Shown: positions 10,556 to 19,662, counted from the first letter of the stretch. The stretch: DNA of 64,000 nt from Vibrio tubiashii (GCA_000775715.1 JRWQ01000009.1:143196-207195); one strand, 5' to 3'. Notes: a model not told the origin generated them from the letters alone. A program made the numbers and translations.

Positions 10556-10786
10556 CTTAGCTCTGTGCTACCGACAAACACGCCCAATAGTGAAACCAAG
10601 GGTTTTACGTCCTTTCGCCTCTAAATTGCAAAACACGTCGCTTGGCATCCTACTGATTTCACTCGTAACTAAGTATTTTATCAGCAAAATGTAATTAACC
10701 TTCTTATACTTGAGATACAACCACATAATAATCGATTTCAACTCAGTTCAAACTAACACTATTGTCAGCCTTATAGGGAAATTTGT

Positions 10787-12727
10787 ATGAGCCTGAAAAA
10801 ACTTCTCACTCTAGGTTTTGGAGTCATCCTTGGCCTCATTTTAGTTATATCCGTTGTTGCTTCTGTGCGTTTTTATCAATCAAGTGACGGTTTTAACACC
10901 TACCGTGGCCTTGCATTAACCAGTGTCTCTACCGGTCGAGTTCAAGCCAACATCCTTGAAGCTCGCCTAGCAGCCCTGAAATACATCAACAACCATGATC
11001 AGGCCAACATCGCCGAACTTGAACGACGCATAGCAACAACGGTAGAACTGATTGAAGCAGTGCTGAAATCACATATAGATGAAGGAAATAAAGCTGAATT
11101 TTACGCCATTGAAAAACAGTTAGATCAATACCAGCAAGGCTTTAATCAGGTCATTGAACTGGTCAACCAACGCAACCAATTAGTTAAAGATCAACTGGAT
11201 CCTGCAGGCCTAGCTATGCGCCAATCCGTCACCAAGATAATGAACCAATCAGCAACTGAAGATGACCTAGAGGTAGCAATAAGTGCAGGCATGCTACAAC
11301 AACATTTACTGTTAGCTCGATTATATGCATCAAAATTTTTAACCAGTAACTCTGCTGATGATTCTGCTCGAGCAGAACAAGAGTTCACACTGATTAAAGA
11401 GAAAGCCACAGTGGTAGAAAATCAACTGATGTCTGCCACTCAACTACTTAACCTGAAGTCATTCAGTCAATCATTCGAGCAATACCAGAGCACGTTTAAG
11501 CAAGTGGTTGATACCATTAACGCCCGCAATGACATTATTTCCAGCACACTTGATGTTACAGGGGCGTCTGCAGCCCGCAGTATCGAAGAGATCAAACTAG
11601 CCACCAAAGCCAATCAAGACACGCTTGGCCCCGAAATGGTCGAGCGCTTTTCTAATGCGCAGTTCACTCTTATTTCGCTCTCAGTGATAGTGGTTGCTAT
11701 CGCATTAGTCATTGCGGTCATCATCTACCGCAGCGTACTCAAAGTCGTCGGTGGTGAACCCAGCTCTATTCAAAAAATTGTAGAGGAAGTCGCGTCTGGT
11801 AACCTGTCTACCGAGATCCAAACTACAGGCAAAGAGACAGGCATCTACGCCAATATTTTGCAAATGCGTCTTGAACTACGCCGAATCATTGATGGTTTCC
11901 ATCAGATCTCGGACAACGTTTCTTCCGCTTCGGTTGAGCTCACCGCTGTAATGAGTGAAACCGAAAGCAATGCACAACAAGAGCTCAGCCAAGTAGAGCA
12001 AATCGCCACAGCGATCAATGAGCTTTCAAGCACCGCCAGTGAAGTGAGTACCAACGCAGCAAACGCAGAAATTGCGGCTTCAGACGCCACCTCCAAAGTA
12101 GAAGAAGGCAGTCGCTCTTTGAGTTCGTCGGATGAGATCTATCGTAAAGTAGATAGTTCAATAGAAGAAACCTCGAAGATCGTTAACCAGCTTCAAGAGT
12201 ACTCTGTAGAAATTGGTACTGTGGTTGAGGTCATCAACTCGATTTCAGAGCAGACTAACCTATTGGCGCTCAACGCAGCGATTGAGGCCGCTAGGGCTGG
12301 GGAGCAGGGACGTGGCTTTGCCGTCGTTGCCGATGAAGTACGCTCTCTAGCAGCAAAAACACAGCAATCAACGGTGGATATTCAAGAGATCATTTCTCGC
12401 CTCCAAGCTCAAGCAAAAGAAGCAAATCAGTTTATGCAATCCAACTTAGCATTAGCTGAAGATTCACGCAGCTACAGTGAGCAGTTGAGAGAAGCGTTCA
12501 CATCAATCACTAGCTCAGTCACCCTGATTTCTGATATGAATACCCAAGTTGCCACCGCATCAGAAGAGCAATCTGGCGTAACACAAGATATCTCGCAGAA
12601 TGTTTCGCAGACCTTCGACATCGTGAACCATAATGTGTCAGGTATTCAAGAAAGCAAAAAAGCCAGTGAAGAGCTTGCATCTTTAGCTATAAAACAGAAA
12701 GACCTGCTCAGCTTCTTCAAACTTTGA
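10787..12727 (+). CDS. Methyl-accepting chemotaxis protein
   Basis: A 646-residue transmembrane chemoreceptor. The first membrane helix is at residues about 8-27 ([17 protein letters not shown]). A mostly helical periplasmic sensor region of roughly 265 residues follows, resembling a helical-bundle sensor. The second membrane helix is at about 293-315. A HAMP-like linker and a long cytoplasmic coiled coil come next. The highly conserved signalling tip [20 protein letters not shown] begins near residue 490 and binds CheA/CheW. The C-terminus lacks a CheR-docking pentapeptide. The ligand is unknown. It is a single gene, with AGGGAA before the ATG. Confidence 0.93.
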   Translation: MSLKKLLTLGFGVILGLILVISVVASVRFYQSSDGFNTYRGLALTSVSTGRVQANILEARLAALKYINNHDQANIAELERRIATTVELIEAVLKSHIDEGNKAEFYAIEKQLDQYQQGFNQVIELVNQRNQLVKDQLDPAGLAMRQSVTKIMNQSATEDDLEVAISAGMLQQHLLLARLYASKFLTSNSADDSARAEQEFTLIKEKATVVENQLMSATQLLNLKSFSQSFEQYQSTFKQVVDTINARNDIISSTLDVTGASAARSIEEIKLATKANQDTLGPEMVERFSNAQFTLISLSVIVVAIALVIAVIIYRSVLKVVGGEPSSIQKIVEEVASGNLSTEIQTTGKETGIYANILQMRLELRRIIDGFHQISDNVSSASVELTAVMSETESNAQQELSQVEQIATAINELSSTASEVSTNAANAEIAASDATSKVEEGSRSLSSSDEIYRKVDSSIEETSKIVNQLQEYSVEIGTVVEVINSISEQTNLLALNAAIEAARAGEQGRGFAVVADEVRSLAAKTQQSTVDIQEIISRLQAQAKEANQFMQSNLALAEDSRSYSEQLREAFTSITSSVTLISDMNTQVATASEEQSGVTQDISQNVSQTFDIVNHNVSGIQESKKASEELASLAIKQKDLLSFFKL

Positions 12728-12729
12728 GC

Positions 12730-12753
12730 AAAAAAAAAGCGGCCAAAGCCGCT
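12730..12753 (-). terminator. Terminator facing the minus strand, without an assigned gene
   Basis: Stem AGCGGC / GCCGCT with a CAAA loop. Nine A lie on its left, which become a T-run only if transcription comes from the right. The last gene on the minus strand (oxyR2-like) already has its own terminator at 13647-13676, so this one implies either read-through or a separate minus-strand transcript from the 12.75-13.6 kb region. Confidence 0.6.
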
Positions 12754-12800
12754 CAAACATGTCAAAGCATTTGCTCAACAGAATACCAATTTCTAATGCT

Positions 12801-12833
12801 TAGCGAGTTAAAGCCTGCATTTTTAACTCGCTA
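12801..12833. repeat. 12-bp perfect inverted repeat
   Basis: Arms TAGCGAGTTAAA and TTTAACTCGCTA separated by 9 bases, in the gene-free stretch downstream of the chemoreceptor. No T-run follows on either strand. Confidence 0.6.
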
Positions 12834-12849
12834 ACATCAGACTACTGGC

Positions 12850-13085
12850 TAGGGATTAAATCCTAGTTATTAGGGTCTTTGAACCCCGATTTTAATTTGC
12901 TTGCTACACCTACTATAGAGATGAAAAAAGTTTGGGCTTCAACAGGGAAAATCGCCCCATGTGGTGGTGAAAGGGTACCAATCACATTGAGCATGCCTTC
13001 GGTGAGTAGGGGCGCTCACGTTTCTACTGCTGTCTTTTCTCTAATAGGTAAGCTTCCAAGCCTATTTCTTCCTTAACTATCCAGA
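12850..13085. other. Gene-free, structure-rich stretch of unknown nature
   Basis: I do not see a believable gene here: the 65-codon plus-strand frame (12879-13076) has no ribosome-binding site worth the name. Several short complementary segments suggest RNA structure. One pair is GCGCCCC against GGGGCGA (minus-strand reading, about 12955-13017), enclosing roughly 55 bases. Another is GTGAG-N8-CTCAC at 13002-13019. Base composition is richer in G+C than the flanking DNA. It could be a degraded mobile or repeat element or a minus-strand RNA ending at 12730-12753. I could not match it to a known riboswitch. Confidence 0.3.
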
Positions 13086-13371
13086 GTGAAGAGTTTAAAC
13101 ACATCTCTGTGTGGCTTTGATTAACTCCCTCACTCAAGTATCGCTCAATTACATTTGTAGCTATCAAACAACAATCACACATCGGTTTTGACTCTTAGTG
13201 ACTGAGCCTATTGTTTTGTCGATGACTAGATTGACTGACCATAAATGACTTTTCAATCTAGACATAAGTCTTATCAGGTTTTTATTTAACCTACACCAAA
13301 CCAATTTAGAGTAAAAGCACCAAAGTAAACAAAACGTTAAATTCAAAGTTTTGTTCGGTTGAGAAAAACTA

Positions 13372-13385
13372 TTGATTATGATCAC
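13372..13385 (+). promoter_or_regulatory. FNR-like box
   Basis: TTGATTATGATCAC matches the FNR consensus TTGAT-N4-ATCAA at 9 of 10 defined positions. A good -10 element, TTTAAT (13408-13413), lies where a class II FNR promoter should have it if the box is centred at -41.5, placing the start of transcription near 13420. No protein gene follows on the plus strand. CRP binding is less likely from the spacing. Confidence 0.45.
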
Positions 13386-13419
13386 TAAAATGTAGTTAGT
13401 TACGTAATTTAATTACACA

Positions 13420-13676
13420 AAGTAATTGGCGACAACTCCGTTTTAAACACTCGTTTAGCAACAGATGGTAGAGTGCAAACCCACCTATATGTGAAAACAA
13501 TGGCAATATGCAACGAAGAGATTAAACAGCACTGACGGAGTGAGGTGTGAAATTGATGCTGTAAAATTTCACAATTTAATGAAAGCTTCACCAAGAGATC
13601 TTTGTGAAATTTTACAAGTTAAAGTTTACCAGTAGTATAAAATGCTAAAAAGCACACTAAAAACAGTGTGCTTTTT
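13420..13676 (+). ncRNA. Candidate small RNA (about 257 nt), FNR-linked
   Basis: Inferred transcript from the putative start near 13420 to the terminator at 13676. It has ordered complementary segments: ACTCCGT (13435-13441) with ACGGAGT (13535-13541), enclosing CACTC (13448-13452) with GAGTG (13471-13475); then a 15-bp stem TGTAAAATTTCACAA / TTGTGAAATTTTACA (13560-13574 with 13602-13616); then the 12-bp terminator stem. No open frame with a ribosome-binding site is present on this strand. I do not recognise it as a known RNA family. The structure is seen by eye; transcription is inference. Confidence 0.35.
13647..13676. terminator. Bidirectional terminator downstream of oxyR2-like gene
   Basis: Perfect 12-bp arms AAAAAGCACACT / AGTGTGCTTTTT with a 6-base loop. 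It works in both directions: it ends the minus-strand LysR/OxyR gene 36 bp after its stop codon, and any plus-strand RNA from 13.4 kb. Confidence 0.88.
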
Positions 13677-13711
13677 GAGAGACGTGCATTTATAACAACT
13701 AATACTTATCG

Positions 13712-14617
13712 CTAAAGCAGCTCGGACACCACGTCCGCCAATTGGTTAAATGTGTTCACTCGAGACGAACTTGGACGCCAAACCAAACCAATATGACGAT
13801 GAGCCTGCTGACCAGGGGCATCCACCACGACGAGATTTTGGTTTTCAATCAGACCATGATCGATCGCCATTTGTGGAATGAATGTCGTGCCTAGGCCATT
13901 GGCCACCATTTGAACTAAAGTATGAAGACTAGTGGCAGAAAATGGGTTGATCTTCTCTTTTGCCGTCAATTGACAGGCTGAAACCGCATGTTCAGTCAAA
14001 CAGTGCTCTTTCTCTAACAAGAACACAAACTCATCAGGAAGGTCATCGTATTTGATCGGCGTTTGAATCGAAGCGGCTTGATTTTGACTGATGATCATGC
14101 GGAACGGGTCACTACCAACAATTCGGCTATCCATACCGTCAATTTCAACTGGCAAAGCAAGAATCAGAACATCTAGCTCTCCATGACGCAGCGCGTCCAA
14201 CAAGTTAGTGGTAGTATCCTCTCTTAATAGCAAGTTAAGTTGTGGAAAGCGCTGGTTAACTTCTTGAACTAAGCTACAAAGTAGAAATGGCGCAATGGTA
14301 GGGATACACCCCACACGAAGTTGCCCTTCCATATCATCACCTTGGCATAAAAGTCCGAGCTCAACTAGGTCCTGCCCTTTAGCAAGCAGCTCTCGCCCTT
14401 GCTCAACCACTAACTCCCCTGCATGGGTAAAGACTAAAGGACTTTTCTTGTCTTTCTTCTCATATAACGGACAACCAATCAGCTCTTCGAAGTTCTGTAT
14501 GCCTTTACTCAAAGTGGATTGGCTAACGAAACATTTGTCAGCGGCTTCGCCAAAATGACGTGTTTCATGCAAGGTAATTAGATAATGTAACTGCTTGAGG
14601 CTAGGCCACTTATTCAT
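13712..14617 (-). CDS. oxyR2: OxyR2-like peroxide-sensing LysR regulator
   Basis: A 301-residue LysR-family protein. The N-terminal helix-turn-helix is at residues about 5-64 (HFGEAADKCFVSQSTLSKGI). The C-terminal sensor domain contains LLEKEHCLTEHAVSAC, with cysteines at 206 and 215. These match the redox pair of Vibrio OxyR proteins (C199/C208 in E. coli) and form a disulfide with peroxide. Residue 204 is Glu where classical OxyR has Gly. I recall this Glu204 as the hallmark of V. vulnificus OxyR2, which reacts at lower peroxide levels. It is divergent from a 2-Cys peroxiredoxin gene, the same arrangement as oxyR2-prx2. It very likely activates that gene and represses its own. Confidence 0.85.
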   Translation of the reverse strand: MNKWPSLKQLHYLITLHETRHFGEAADKCFVSQSTLSKGIQNFEELIGCPLYEKKDKKSPLVFTHAGELVVEQGRELLAKGQDLVELGLLCQGDDMEGQLRVGCIPTIAPFLLCSLVQEVNQRFPQLNLLLREDTTTNLLDALRHGELDVLILALPVEIDGMDSRIVGSDPFRMIISQNQAASIQTPIKYDDLPDEFVFLLEKEHCLTEHAVSACQLTAKEKINPFSATSLHTLVQMVANGLGTTFIPQMAIDHGLIENQNLVVVDAPGQQAHRHIGLVWRPSSSRVNTFNQLADVVSELL

Positions 14618-14684
14618 AAATCTATCTATTAAATTTGGTGGGAGATTGACCAGGTTAATAAAAACGATGTTTATCGCTTTTTTC

Positions 14685-14711
14685 GATTAACTCAATCTAT
14701 TTAATTCACTT
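14685..14711. promoter_or_regulatory. Possible OxyR-type half-sites, oxyR2/prx2 intergenic region
   Basis: ATTA (14686), CTAT (14697) and ACTT (14708) fall in the 11-bp register of OxyR half-sites. The sequence around them (GATTAACTCAATCTATT) resembles the minus-strand reading of the ahpC box (GATAACTTTCTCCTATT). The match to consensus is partial. A promoter-like TTTTAC-N16-TATAGT lies just downstream towards the peroxiredoxin gene. Confidence 0.35.
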
Positions 14712-14818
14712 TTTTACATACTACAATGTGTACTATAGTTTGTCGCGTACAAACACGGACCAAACCAAAAAACTCATAGCTTGGTTTGGAGCTAACCATA
14801 TATTTTAGGAGCAAAAAA

Positions 14819-15427
14819 ATGGTACTAGTAGGTCGTCAAGCCCCAGATTTTACTGCTGCAGCTGTTCTTGGTAACGGTGAGATCGTTGAGAACTTCAATT
14901 TTGCAGAGTTTACTAAAGGTAAGAAAGCCGTTGTATTCTTCTACCCACTAGATTTCACTTTCGTTTGCCCATCTGAGCTAATCGCTTTTGATAACCGTCT
15001 AGCTGATTTCCAAGCTAAAGGTGCAGAAGTAATCGGTATCTCTATCGATTCTCAGTTCTCTCACAACGCATGGCGTAACACTGCTATCGAAGATGGCGGT
15101 ATCGGTCAAGTTAAGTACCCACTAGTTGCTGACGTTAAGCACGAAATTTGTAAAGCTTACGACGTTGAGCACCCAGAAGCAGGCGTTGCTTTCCGTGGTT
15201 CTTTCCTAATCGACGAAGACGGCGTTGTACGTCACCAAGTAGTTAACGACCTACCACTAGGCCGTAACATCGACGAAATGCTACGCATGGTTGACGCTCT
15301 AAACTTCCACCAGAAGAACGGTGAAGTATGTCCTGCACAGTGGGAAGAAGGTAAAGCAGGTATGGACGCATCTCCAAAAGGTGTTGCAGCGTTCCTATCT
15401 GAGCACGCAGAAGACCTAAGTAAGTAA
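14819..15427 (+). CDS. prx2: Prx2-like 2-Cys peroxiredoxin
   Basis: A 202-residue typical 2-Cys peroxiredoxin that reduces hydrogen peroxide and alkyl peroxides. The peroxidatic cysteine is C50 in FYPLDFTFVCPSELIAF and the resolving cysteine is C171 in GEVCPAQW. The start at 14819 is chosen because TAGGAG lies 6-8 bases upstream and the homologous N-terminus is MVLVGRQAPDF. An in-frame ATG at 14786 would add 11 unlikely residues. It is distinct from AhpC (185 residues, 27367-27924), with no AhpF-type reductase next to it, so thioredoxin or another donor probably recycles it. It is divergent from oxyR2 and probably induced by it. A strong terminator follows. Confidence 0.92.
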   Translation: MVLVGRQAPDFTAAAVLGNGEIVENFNFAEFTKGKKAVVFFYPLDFTFVCPSELIAFDNRLADFQAKGAEVIGISIDSQFSHNAWRNTAIEDGGIGQVKYPLVADVKHEICKAYDVEHPEAGVAFRGSFLIDEDGVVRHQVVNDLPLGRNIDEMLRMVDALNFHQKNGEVCPAQWEEGKAGMDASPKGVAAFLSEHAEDLSK

Positions 15428-15543
15428 TCACTTGCTTAACATACCCACGCTCACGGGTATGAACGGTTGGTAATATAAAGCTATATAAACAGTAAAAGCG
15501 CAAAAAGCGCTACGCCAATCAGTTATAAGTAAAGTCTTAATCC

Positions 15544-15576
15544 AGAGCCCGAAGCACCTGCTTCGGGCTCTTTTTA
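15544..15576 (+). terminator. Terminator after prx2
   Basis: Thirteen-bp perfect arms AGAGCCCGAAGCA / TGCTTCGGGCTCT with a minimal loop, followed by TTTTT. It is about 115 bp after the stop codon, leaving a long 3' untranslated region. Confidence 0.93.
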
Positions 15577-15822
15577 TCTGCAAAATAGATTTAGTGAGTT
15601 AGCCTCGAGCAATATAGACAAAAAGACAATATATCTCTAAAGAGACAAAAAATATCGGCTTACAGACTTTCTCTATATAAGCTCTTTAAAGTCTACCCAC
15701 CTCTCTTTATGATGACTCTAACTTAATTTGCAAGAGCAACGACGCTCGATACTCCAAGCCACCTAGCAAATGCGATTTGGACTGAGAGTATCTTTAAACG
15801 AATTCAAACATGGAGATTTAAC
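15577..15822. other. dapD upstream region
   Basis: Roughly 245 bp of A+T-rich DNA without a gene. It contains promoter-like segments (for example CTATATAAG at 15672-15680) and a GGAG ribosome-binding site just before dapD. No operator is recognised. Confidence 0.4.
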
Positions 15823-16854
15823 ATGGCTTACTTTTCTCTAGCCTTTGGTACGGCAACCAAAAACCGTGATGGTAAAATCATCGAAGCGTTTTTCCCAAAC
15901 CCAGTTCTTAACCCAGCAGACGCACTTGTAGAAGCAGTTGCTAAAGTTGCAGGTTACGAGCAAGGCAACCAAGCTATCGAAATCTCTACAGCACAAAGTG
16001 CTGAGCTAGCAACGGCATTTGAAGCAAACGGTGATGCTGCTAACGCATCATTCGCAGCTAAGGCAGCAGAATCTGCACAGCCTTTAGTGCTTGTTATTTT
16101 AGCATCGGATGAAAAACCAGCTTCAGTTGCAGAAGGCTTCCTTAAGCTACAACTTATCTCCAACCGCCTAGTACAACCACACGGTACAGTTCTAGATGGC
16201 ATTTTCGGTCTACTACACAACATCGCATGGACTAACGAAGGCCCTATCGACCTACCAGAGCTAGCTGAGCGCCAAATCGAAGCGCGCCTAGCAGGTCGCG
16301 CACTATCGGTAGACTGTGTCGATAAGTTCCCTAAAATGGTGGATTACGTGGTTCCTGCTGGCGTTCGTATCGCTGACACTTCTCGCGTACGTCTTGGCGC
16401 ACACGTTGGTGAAGGCACAACAGTTATGCACGAAGGCTTCATTAACTTCAACGCTGGTACAACTGGCGTAAGCATGGTTGAAGGCCGCATTTCTGCTGGT
16501 GTTGTTGTTGGCGATGGTTCAGACATCGGCGGTGGTGCATCTATCATGGGTACGCTATCTGGTGGTGGTACAGTCGTTGTATCTATCGGCGAAAACTCAT
16601 TACTAGGTGCGAACGCAGGCCTTGGCTTTCCACTGGGTGACCGTTGTACTGTTGAGTCTGGCCTATACGTAACAGCTGGCTCTAAAGTACGCATGCTAGA
16701 TTCACAAGGCCAAGAAGTTGAAGTGGTTAAAGCTCGTGACCTAGCAGGCGTTTCTGACCTTCTATTCCGCCGCAACTCGGTAACAGGTCAAATCGAGTGT
16801 CTTGCTAACAAAACAGCTGTCGAGCTTAACTCTGAACTTCACAGCAACAACTAA
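15823..16854 (+). CDS. dapD: 2,3,4,5-tetrahydropyridine-2,6-dicarboxylate N-succinyltransferase (DapD)
   Basis: A 343-residue enzyme of the succinylase branch of lysine/diaminopimelate synthesis. It transfers succinyl from succinyl-CoA to tetrahydrodipicolinate in the cytoplasm. It is the long DapD form typical of Vibrio rather than the 274-residue E. coli type. The left-handed beta-helix hexapeptide repeats run from about residue 180 to 290 (RLGAHVGEGTTVMHEGFINF, SDIGGGASIMGTLSGGG, NSLLGANAGLGFPLGDRC). It is a single gene with its own terminator at 16877. Codon use suggests strong expression. Confidence 0.95.
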   Translation: MAYFSLAFGTATKNRDGKIIEAFFPNPVLNPADALVEAVAKVAGYEQGNQAIEISTAQSAELATAFEANGDAANASFAAKAAESAQPLVLVILASDEKPASVAEGFLKLQLISNRLVQPHGTVLDGIFGLLHNIAWTNEGPIDLPELAERQIEARLAGRALSVDCVDKFPKMVDYVVPAGVRIADTSRVRLGAHVGEGTTVMHEGFINFNAGTTGVSMVEGRISAGVVVGDGSDIGGGASIMGTLSGGGTVVVSIGENSLLGANAGLGFPLGDRCTVESGLYVTAGSKVRMLDSQGQEVEVVKARDLAGVSDLLFRRNSVTGQIECLANKTAVELNSELHSNN

Positions 16855-16876
16855 TAGCCTCTGCTCGTTTTTCCAA

Positions 16877-16906
16877 ATCCCCACCCTCTCTGGGTGGGGA
16901 TTTTTA
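16877..16906 (+). terminator. Terminator after dapD
   Basis: ATCCCCACCC / GGGTGGGGAT stem with a TCTCT-type loop, followed by TTTTTAT, 22 bp after the dapD stop codon. Confidence 0.93.
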
Positions 16907-16965
16907 TATGCAATAAAGCAAACCTCTTTCATCGCAAAAGCTCATATTTTTTCCTTTTCCATGCT

Positions 16966-17003
16966 TAAACGCTCATTTTTCATGCTCGTTTATTTTCGTT
17001 TAC
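16966..17003. promoter_or_regulatory. Putative GlpR operator region of glpK
   Basis: TAAACGCTCATTTTTCATG (16966-16984) followed by GCTCGTTTA and TTCGTTTA. The first part matches the element upstream of glpD at 19686-19704 (TAAACG-NN-CATTTTT-N-ATG) at all but three positions. The TTCGTTT-like half-sites fit the GlpR/DeoR-family operator type. GlpR is encoded between the two target genes. Confidence 0.55.
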
Positions 17004-17146
17004 CCCAATTTATGCAAAATTATTGTGCATAGACAGGGAGAAGTCGCCTCTTAACTGCCAGTTCATAACGGGAAGTATGCCCCCCGGACAGATGAGCAGA
17101 TCAAGATTAGCTAAAATAGAAATAACGAAACAAAAGGACTCTTACC

Positions 17147-18661
17147 ATGACTGAGCAAAAGTACATTGTTGCCTTAGATCAGGGAACAACAAGCTCACGC
17201 GCGGTGATATTAGATCACGATGCAAATATCGTTAGTATTTCGCAGCGTGAATTCACGCAGATCTATCCTCAGTCAGGATGGGTAGAACATGATCCCTTAG
17301 AAATCTGGGCAACCCAAAGCTCGACCCTCATTGAAACCCTCGCTAAATCGGGCATCCGCAGTGATCAACTCGCTGCCATTGGCATTACCAACCAACGTGA
17401 AACCACCATTGTGTGGAACAAAGACACAGGCAAACCCGTTTACAATGCGATTGTTTGGCAGTGTCGTCGAACCGCAGAGATCTGTGAACAGCTCAAAGCA
17501 CGTGGACTGGAAGAGTATGTGCGTGAAAACACAGGCTTACTGCTAGACCCCTATTTCTCTGGCACTAAAGTAAAATGGATTCTCGATAACGTGGAAGGCG
17601 CACGTGAAGACGCTGAAGCGGGCAAGCTACTATTTGGTACCGTAGATACCTGGCTAGTGTGGAAGATGACACAAGGTCGAGTTCACGTCACGGATTACAC
17701 CAACGCGTCGCGCACCATGCTGTTCAACATCAACCAGCTTTGTTGGGATCAAAAACTACTTGATGAGCTTGGTATTCCTGCGTCTATGATGCCTGAAGTG
17801 AAACGCTCTTCTGAGGTTTACGGACAGACTAACATTGGTGGTAAAGGTGGTACTCGAATACCCATTGCCGGTATCGCAGGAGATCAACAGGCCGCGCTCT
17901 ACGGCCAAATGTGTGTAGAAGCAGGCCAAGCGAAAAACACCTATGGTACAGGTTGCTTTTTATTGATGAACACAGGCCAAGAGAAGGTTAACTCAACTCA
18001 CGGGCTACTGACCACTTTAGCCTGTGGGCCTACTGGCGAGCCTGTATATGCTTTGGAAGGTGCAGTCTTTATGGGAGGCGCATCAATCCAATGGCTACGT
18101 GATGAAATGAAGCTGCTTGCCGATGCAAAAGATTCAGAATATTTCGCCACGAAAGTAGACACCACCAATGGCGTATACGTTGTTCCTGCTTTCACTGGGC
18201 TTGGTGCACCCTACTGGGATGCTTGGGCTCGCGGAACCATAGTTGGTCTAACTCGTGGTGTTGGGGCAAACCATATTATTCGTGCAACGCTAGAGGGGAT
18301 CGCCTACCAAACGCGTGACGTGCTTGATGCAATGCAGGCAGACTCTGGGATTCAACTCTCGAACCTTAGAGTCGATGGTGGTGCTGTCGCCAACAACTTC
18401 CTCATGCAGTTCCAGTCCGATGTCCTAGACACTGAAGTTCACCGCCCTAAAGTGACTGAAGTCACCGCTTTGGGCGCCGCGTACCTTGCAGGTTTGGCGG
18501 TAGGATACTGGAATAGCATTGATGAACTGCAAAACAAAGCAGAGATCGACCGTACCTTCAAACCGCACCACGACGAAGAGAAGCGCGACCGCCGCTATAA
18601 AGGCTGGAAGCGTGCTGTTAAATGTGCTCAAGTCTGGGCAGAGATGCACGATCAAGAATAA
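17147..18661 (+). CDS. glpK: Glycerol kinase
   Basis: A 504-residue FGGY-family kinase that makes sn-glycerol 3-phosphate from glycerol and ATP. Visible features are the N-terminal phosphate-binding loop [18 protein letters not shown] (residues 6-23), [15 protein letters not shown] near residue 82, and the C-terminal FGGY signature region [19 protein letters not shown] near residue 410. Length matches E. coli GlpK (502). The ATG has AGGA upstream. The usual partner glpF (glycerol facilitator) is not next to it. It is followed by glpR and glpD, so the three form a small regulon cluster. Confidence 0.97.
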   Translation: MTEQKYIVALDQGTTSSRAVILDHDANIVSISQREFTQIYPQSGWVEHDPLEIWATQSSTLIETLAKSGIRSDQLAAIGITNQRETTIVWNKDTGKPVYNAIVWQCRRTAEICEQLKARGLEEYVRENTGLLLDPYFSGTKVKWILDNVEGAREDAEAGKLLFGTVDTWLVWKMTQGRVHVTDYTNASRTMLFNINQLCWDQKLLDELGIPASMMPEVKRSSEVYGQTNIGGKGGTRIPIAGIAGDQQAALYGQMCVEAGQAKNTYGTGCFLLMNTGQEKVNSTHGLLTTLACGPTGEPVYALEGAVFMGGASIQWLRDEMKLLADAKDSEYFATKVDTTNGVYVVPAFTGLGAPYWDAWARGTIVGLTRGVGANHIIRATLEGIAYQTRDVLDAMQADSGIQLSNLRVDGGAVANNFLMQFQSDVLDTEVHRPKVTEVTALGAAYLAGLAVGYWNSIDELQNKAEIDRTFKPHHDEEKRDRRYKGWKRAVKCAQVWAEMHDQE

Positions 18662-18693
18662 CACTCACAACTTTTGCTATTAATACTGTAACA

Positions 18694-18720
18694 GGGCACC
18701 TAAAAGTGCCCATTTTGCGT
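18694..18720 (+). terminator. Terminator-like hairpin after glpK
   Basis: GGGCAC / GTGCCC arms with a 6-base A-rich loop, followed by ATTTTGCGTTTT. It separates glpK from glpR. Confidence 0.6.
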
Positions 18721-18824
18721 TTTGTCCCCGATTCCTAAAACACACTCCTTCTCAGTACGAAAAAAATCGCGCACAATGGCGCAAAATAATACGTTCGACT
18801 TGAGCTCGAATAGAGGGAACACGC

Positions 18825-19598
18825 GTGAAGCAATTACCAAGACATCAGCAAATCATTGCTTTAGTCCAGAAGCAAGGCTATGTCAGCACCGATGAGTTGG
18901 TTGAGAAATTTAATGTCAGCCCACAAACCATCCGACGAGATCTCAATGAACTGGCCGATGAAAACAAAATTCGCCGCTATCACGGTGGCGCGACCATTCC
19001 TTTGAGTTCAGAAAACACGTCTTATAACGCTCGTAAAAGTATGAACTTAAACGAAAAGGATGTTATTGCTGACGAAGTCGTTAAACACATTCCAGATGGT
19101 GCAACGCTATTTATCGACATAGGCACCACGCCAGAAGCCATCGCGCGAGCGCTCAGCAAAAATCACAAACAAATACGTGTGGTAACCAACAACATCAACG
19201 TGGCTACCATTTTGCTTCCAAACCCAGAGTTTAGAGTGATTCTTGCCGGTGGAGAAGTTCGTAACCGAGATGGCGGCATTGTTGGTGAAGCGACCCTCGA
19301 CTTTGTAAAACAGTTTAGGCTCGACTTCGGAATACTGGGTATTAGTGGCATTGACTATGACGGATCACTTCTCGACTTTGATTACCATGAAGTACGAGTT
19401 AAGCAAGCAATCATTGAGAACAGTCGCAGTGTCTTTTTGGCCGTTGATAATACTAAATTCGGCCGCAATGCTATGGTCAAGCTAGGTAACATATCCCAGC
19501 TACATATGCTTTTCACCGACAAGCAACCACCTAAACAGATTCTGGAAATCCTTAAAGAACACTCAATTCCTTTAGAAGTGATCAACAAAGCTGACTGA
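18825..19598 (+). CDS. glpR: Glycerol-3-phosphate regulon repressor GlpR
   Basis: A 257-residue DeoR-family repressor. The N-terminal winged helix carries the DeoR signature (VSTDELVEKFNVSPQTIRRD, residues about 19-38). The C-terminal sugar-phosphate-sensing domain contains the phosphate-binding stretch FIDIGTTPEAIARAL and the DeoR motif VVTNNINVATIL. The start codon is GTG at 18825 with AGGGAA upstream. It is placed between glpK and glpD, and both of their upstream regions share an operator-like element. Family knowledge: GlpR releases DNA when sn-glycerol 3-phosphate is present. Confidence 0.94.
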   Translation: MKQLPRHQQIIALVQKQGYVSTDELVEKFNVSPQTIRRDLNELADENKIRRYHGGATIPLSSENTSYNARKSMNLNEKDVIADEVVKHIPDGATLFIDIGTTPEAIARALSKNHKQIRVVTNNINVATILLPNPEFRVILAGGEVRNRDGGIVGEATLDFVKQFRLDFGILGISGIDYDGSLLDFDYHEVRVKQAIIENSRSVFLAVDNTKFGRNAMVKLGNISQLHMLFTDKQPPKQILEILKEHSIPLEVINKAD

Positions 19599-19632
19599 TC
19601 AAATTTAATTCATTTCAATTTAACCAAACTGA

Positions 19633-19662
19633 AACCTTTATCGTGCGATAAAGGTTTTTTTG
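19633..19662 (+). terminator. Terminator after glpR
   Basis: Perfect 11-bp arms AACCTTTATCG / CGATAAAGGTT with a 2-base loop, followed by TTTTTT. Confidence 0.92.

Noticed and set aside
12801..12833. Integron attC-like site
   Set aside because: The inverted repeat lacks the core-site pattern RYYYAAC/GTTRRRY at the right spacing and no cassette or integrase is nearby.
12955..13017. Cyclic-di-GMP (GEMM) or glycine riboswitch
   Set aside because: Short matches such as CCGAAGG occur by chance; the defining core sequences of these classes are missing.
12879..13076. A 65-codon plus-strand frame downstream of the chemoreceptor
   Set aside because: It has no proper ribosome-binding site, no recognisable domain, and overlaps a stretch of paired segments, so it is more likely structure or a degraded repeat.
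13164..13385. A minus-strand frame of 73 codons in the same gap
   Set aside because: It is low in complexity, has no ribosome-binding site and covers the FNR-like promoter, so it is treated as chance.
14786..14818. Upstream ATG of the peroxiredoxin gene
   Set aside because: It lacks a ribosome-binding site and would add residues not seen in the family, while the ATG at 14819 has TAGGAG.
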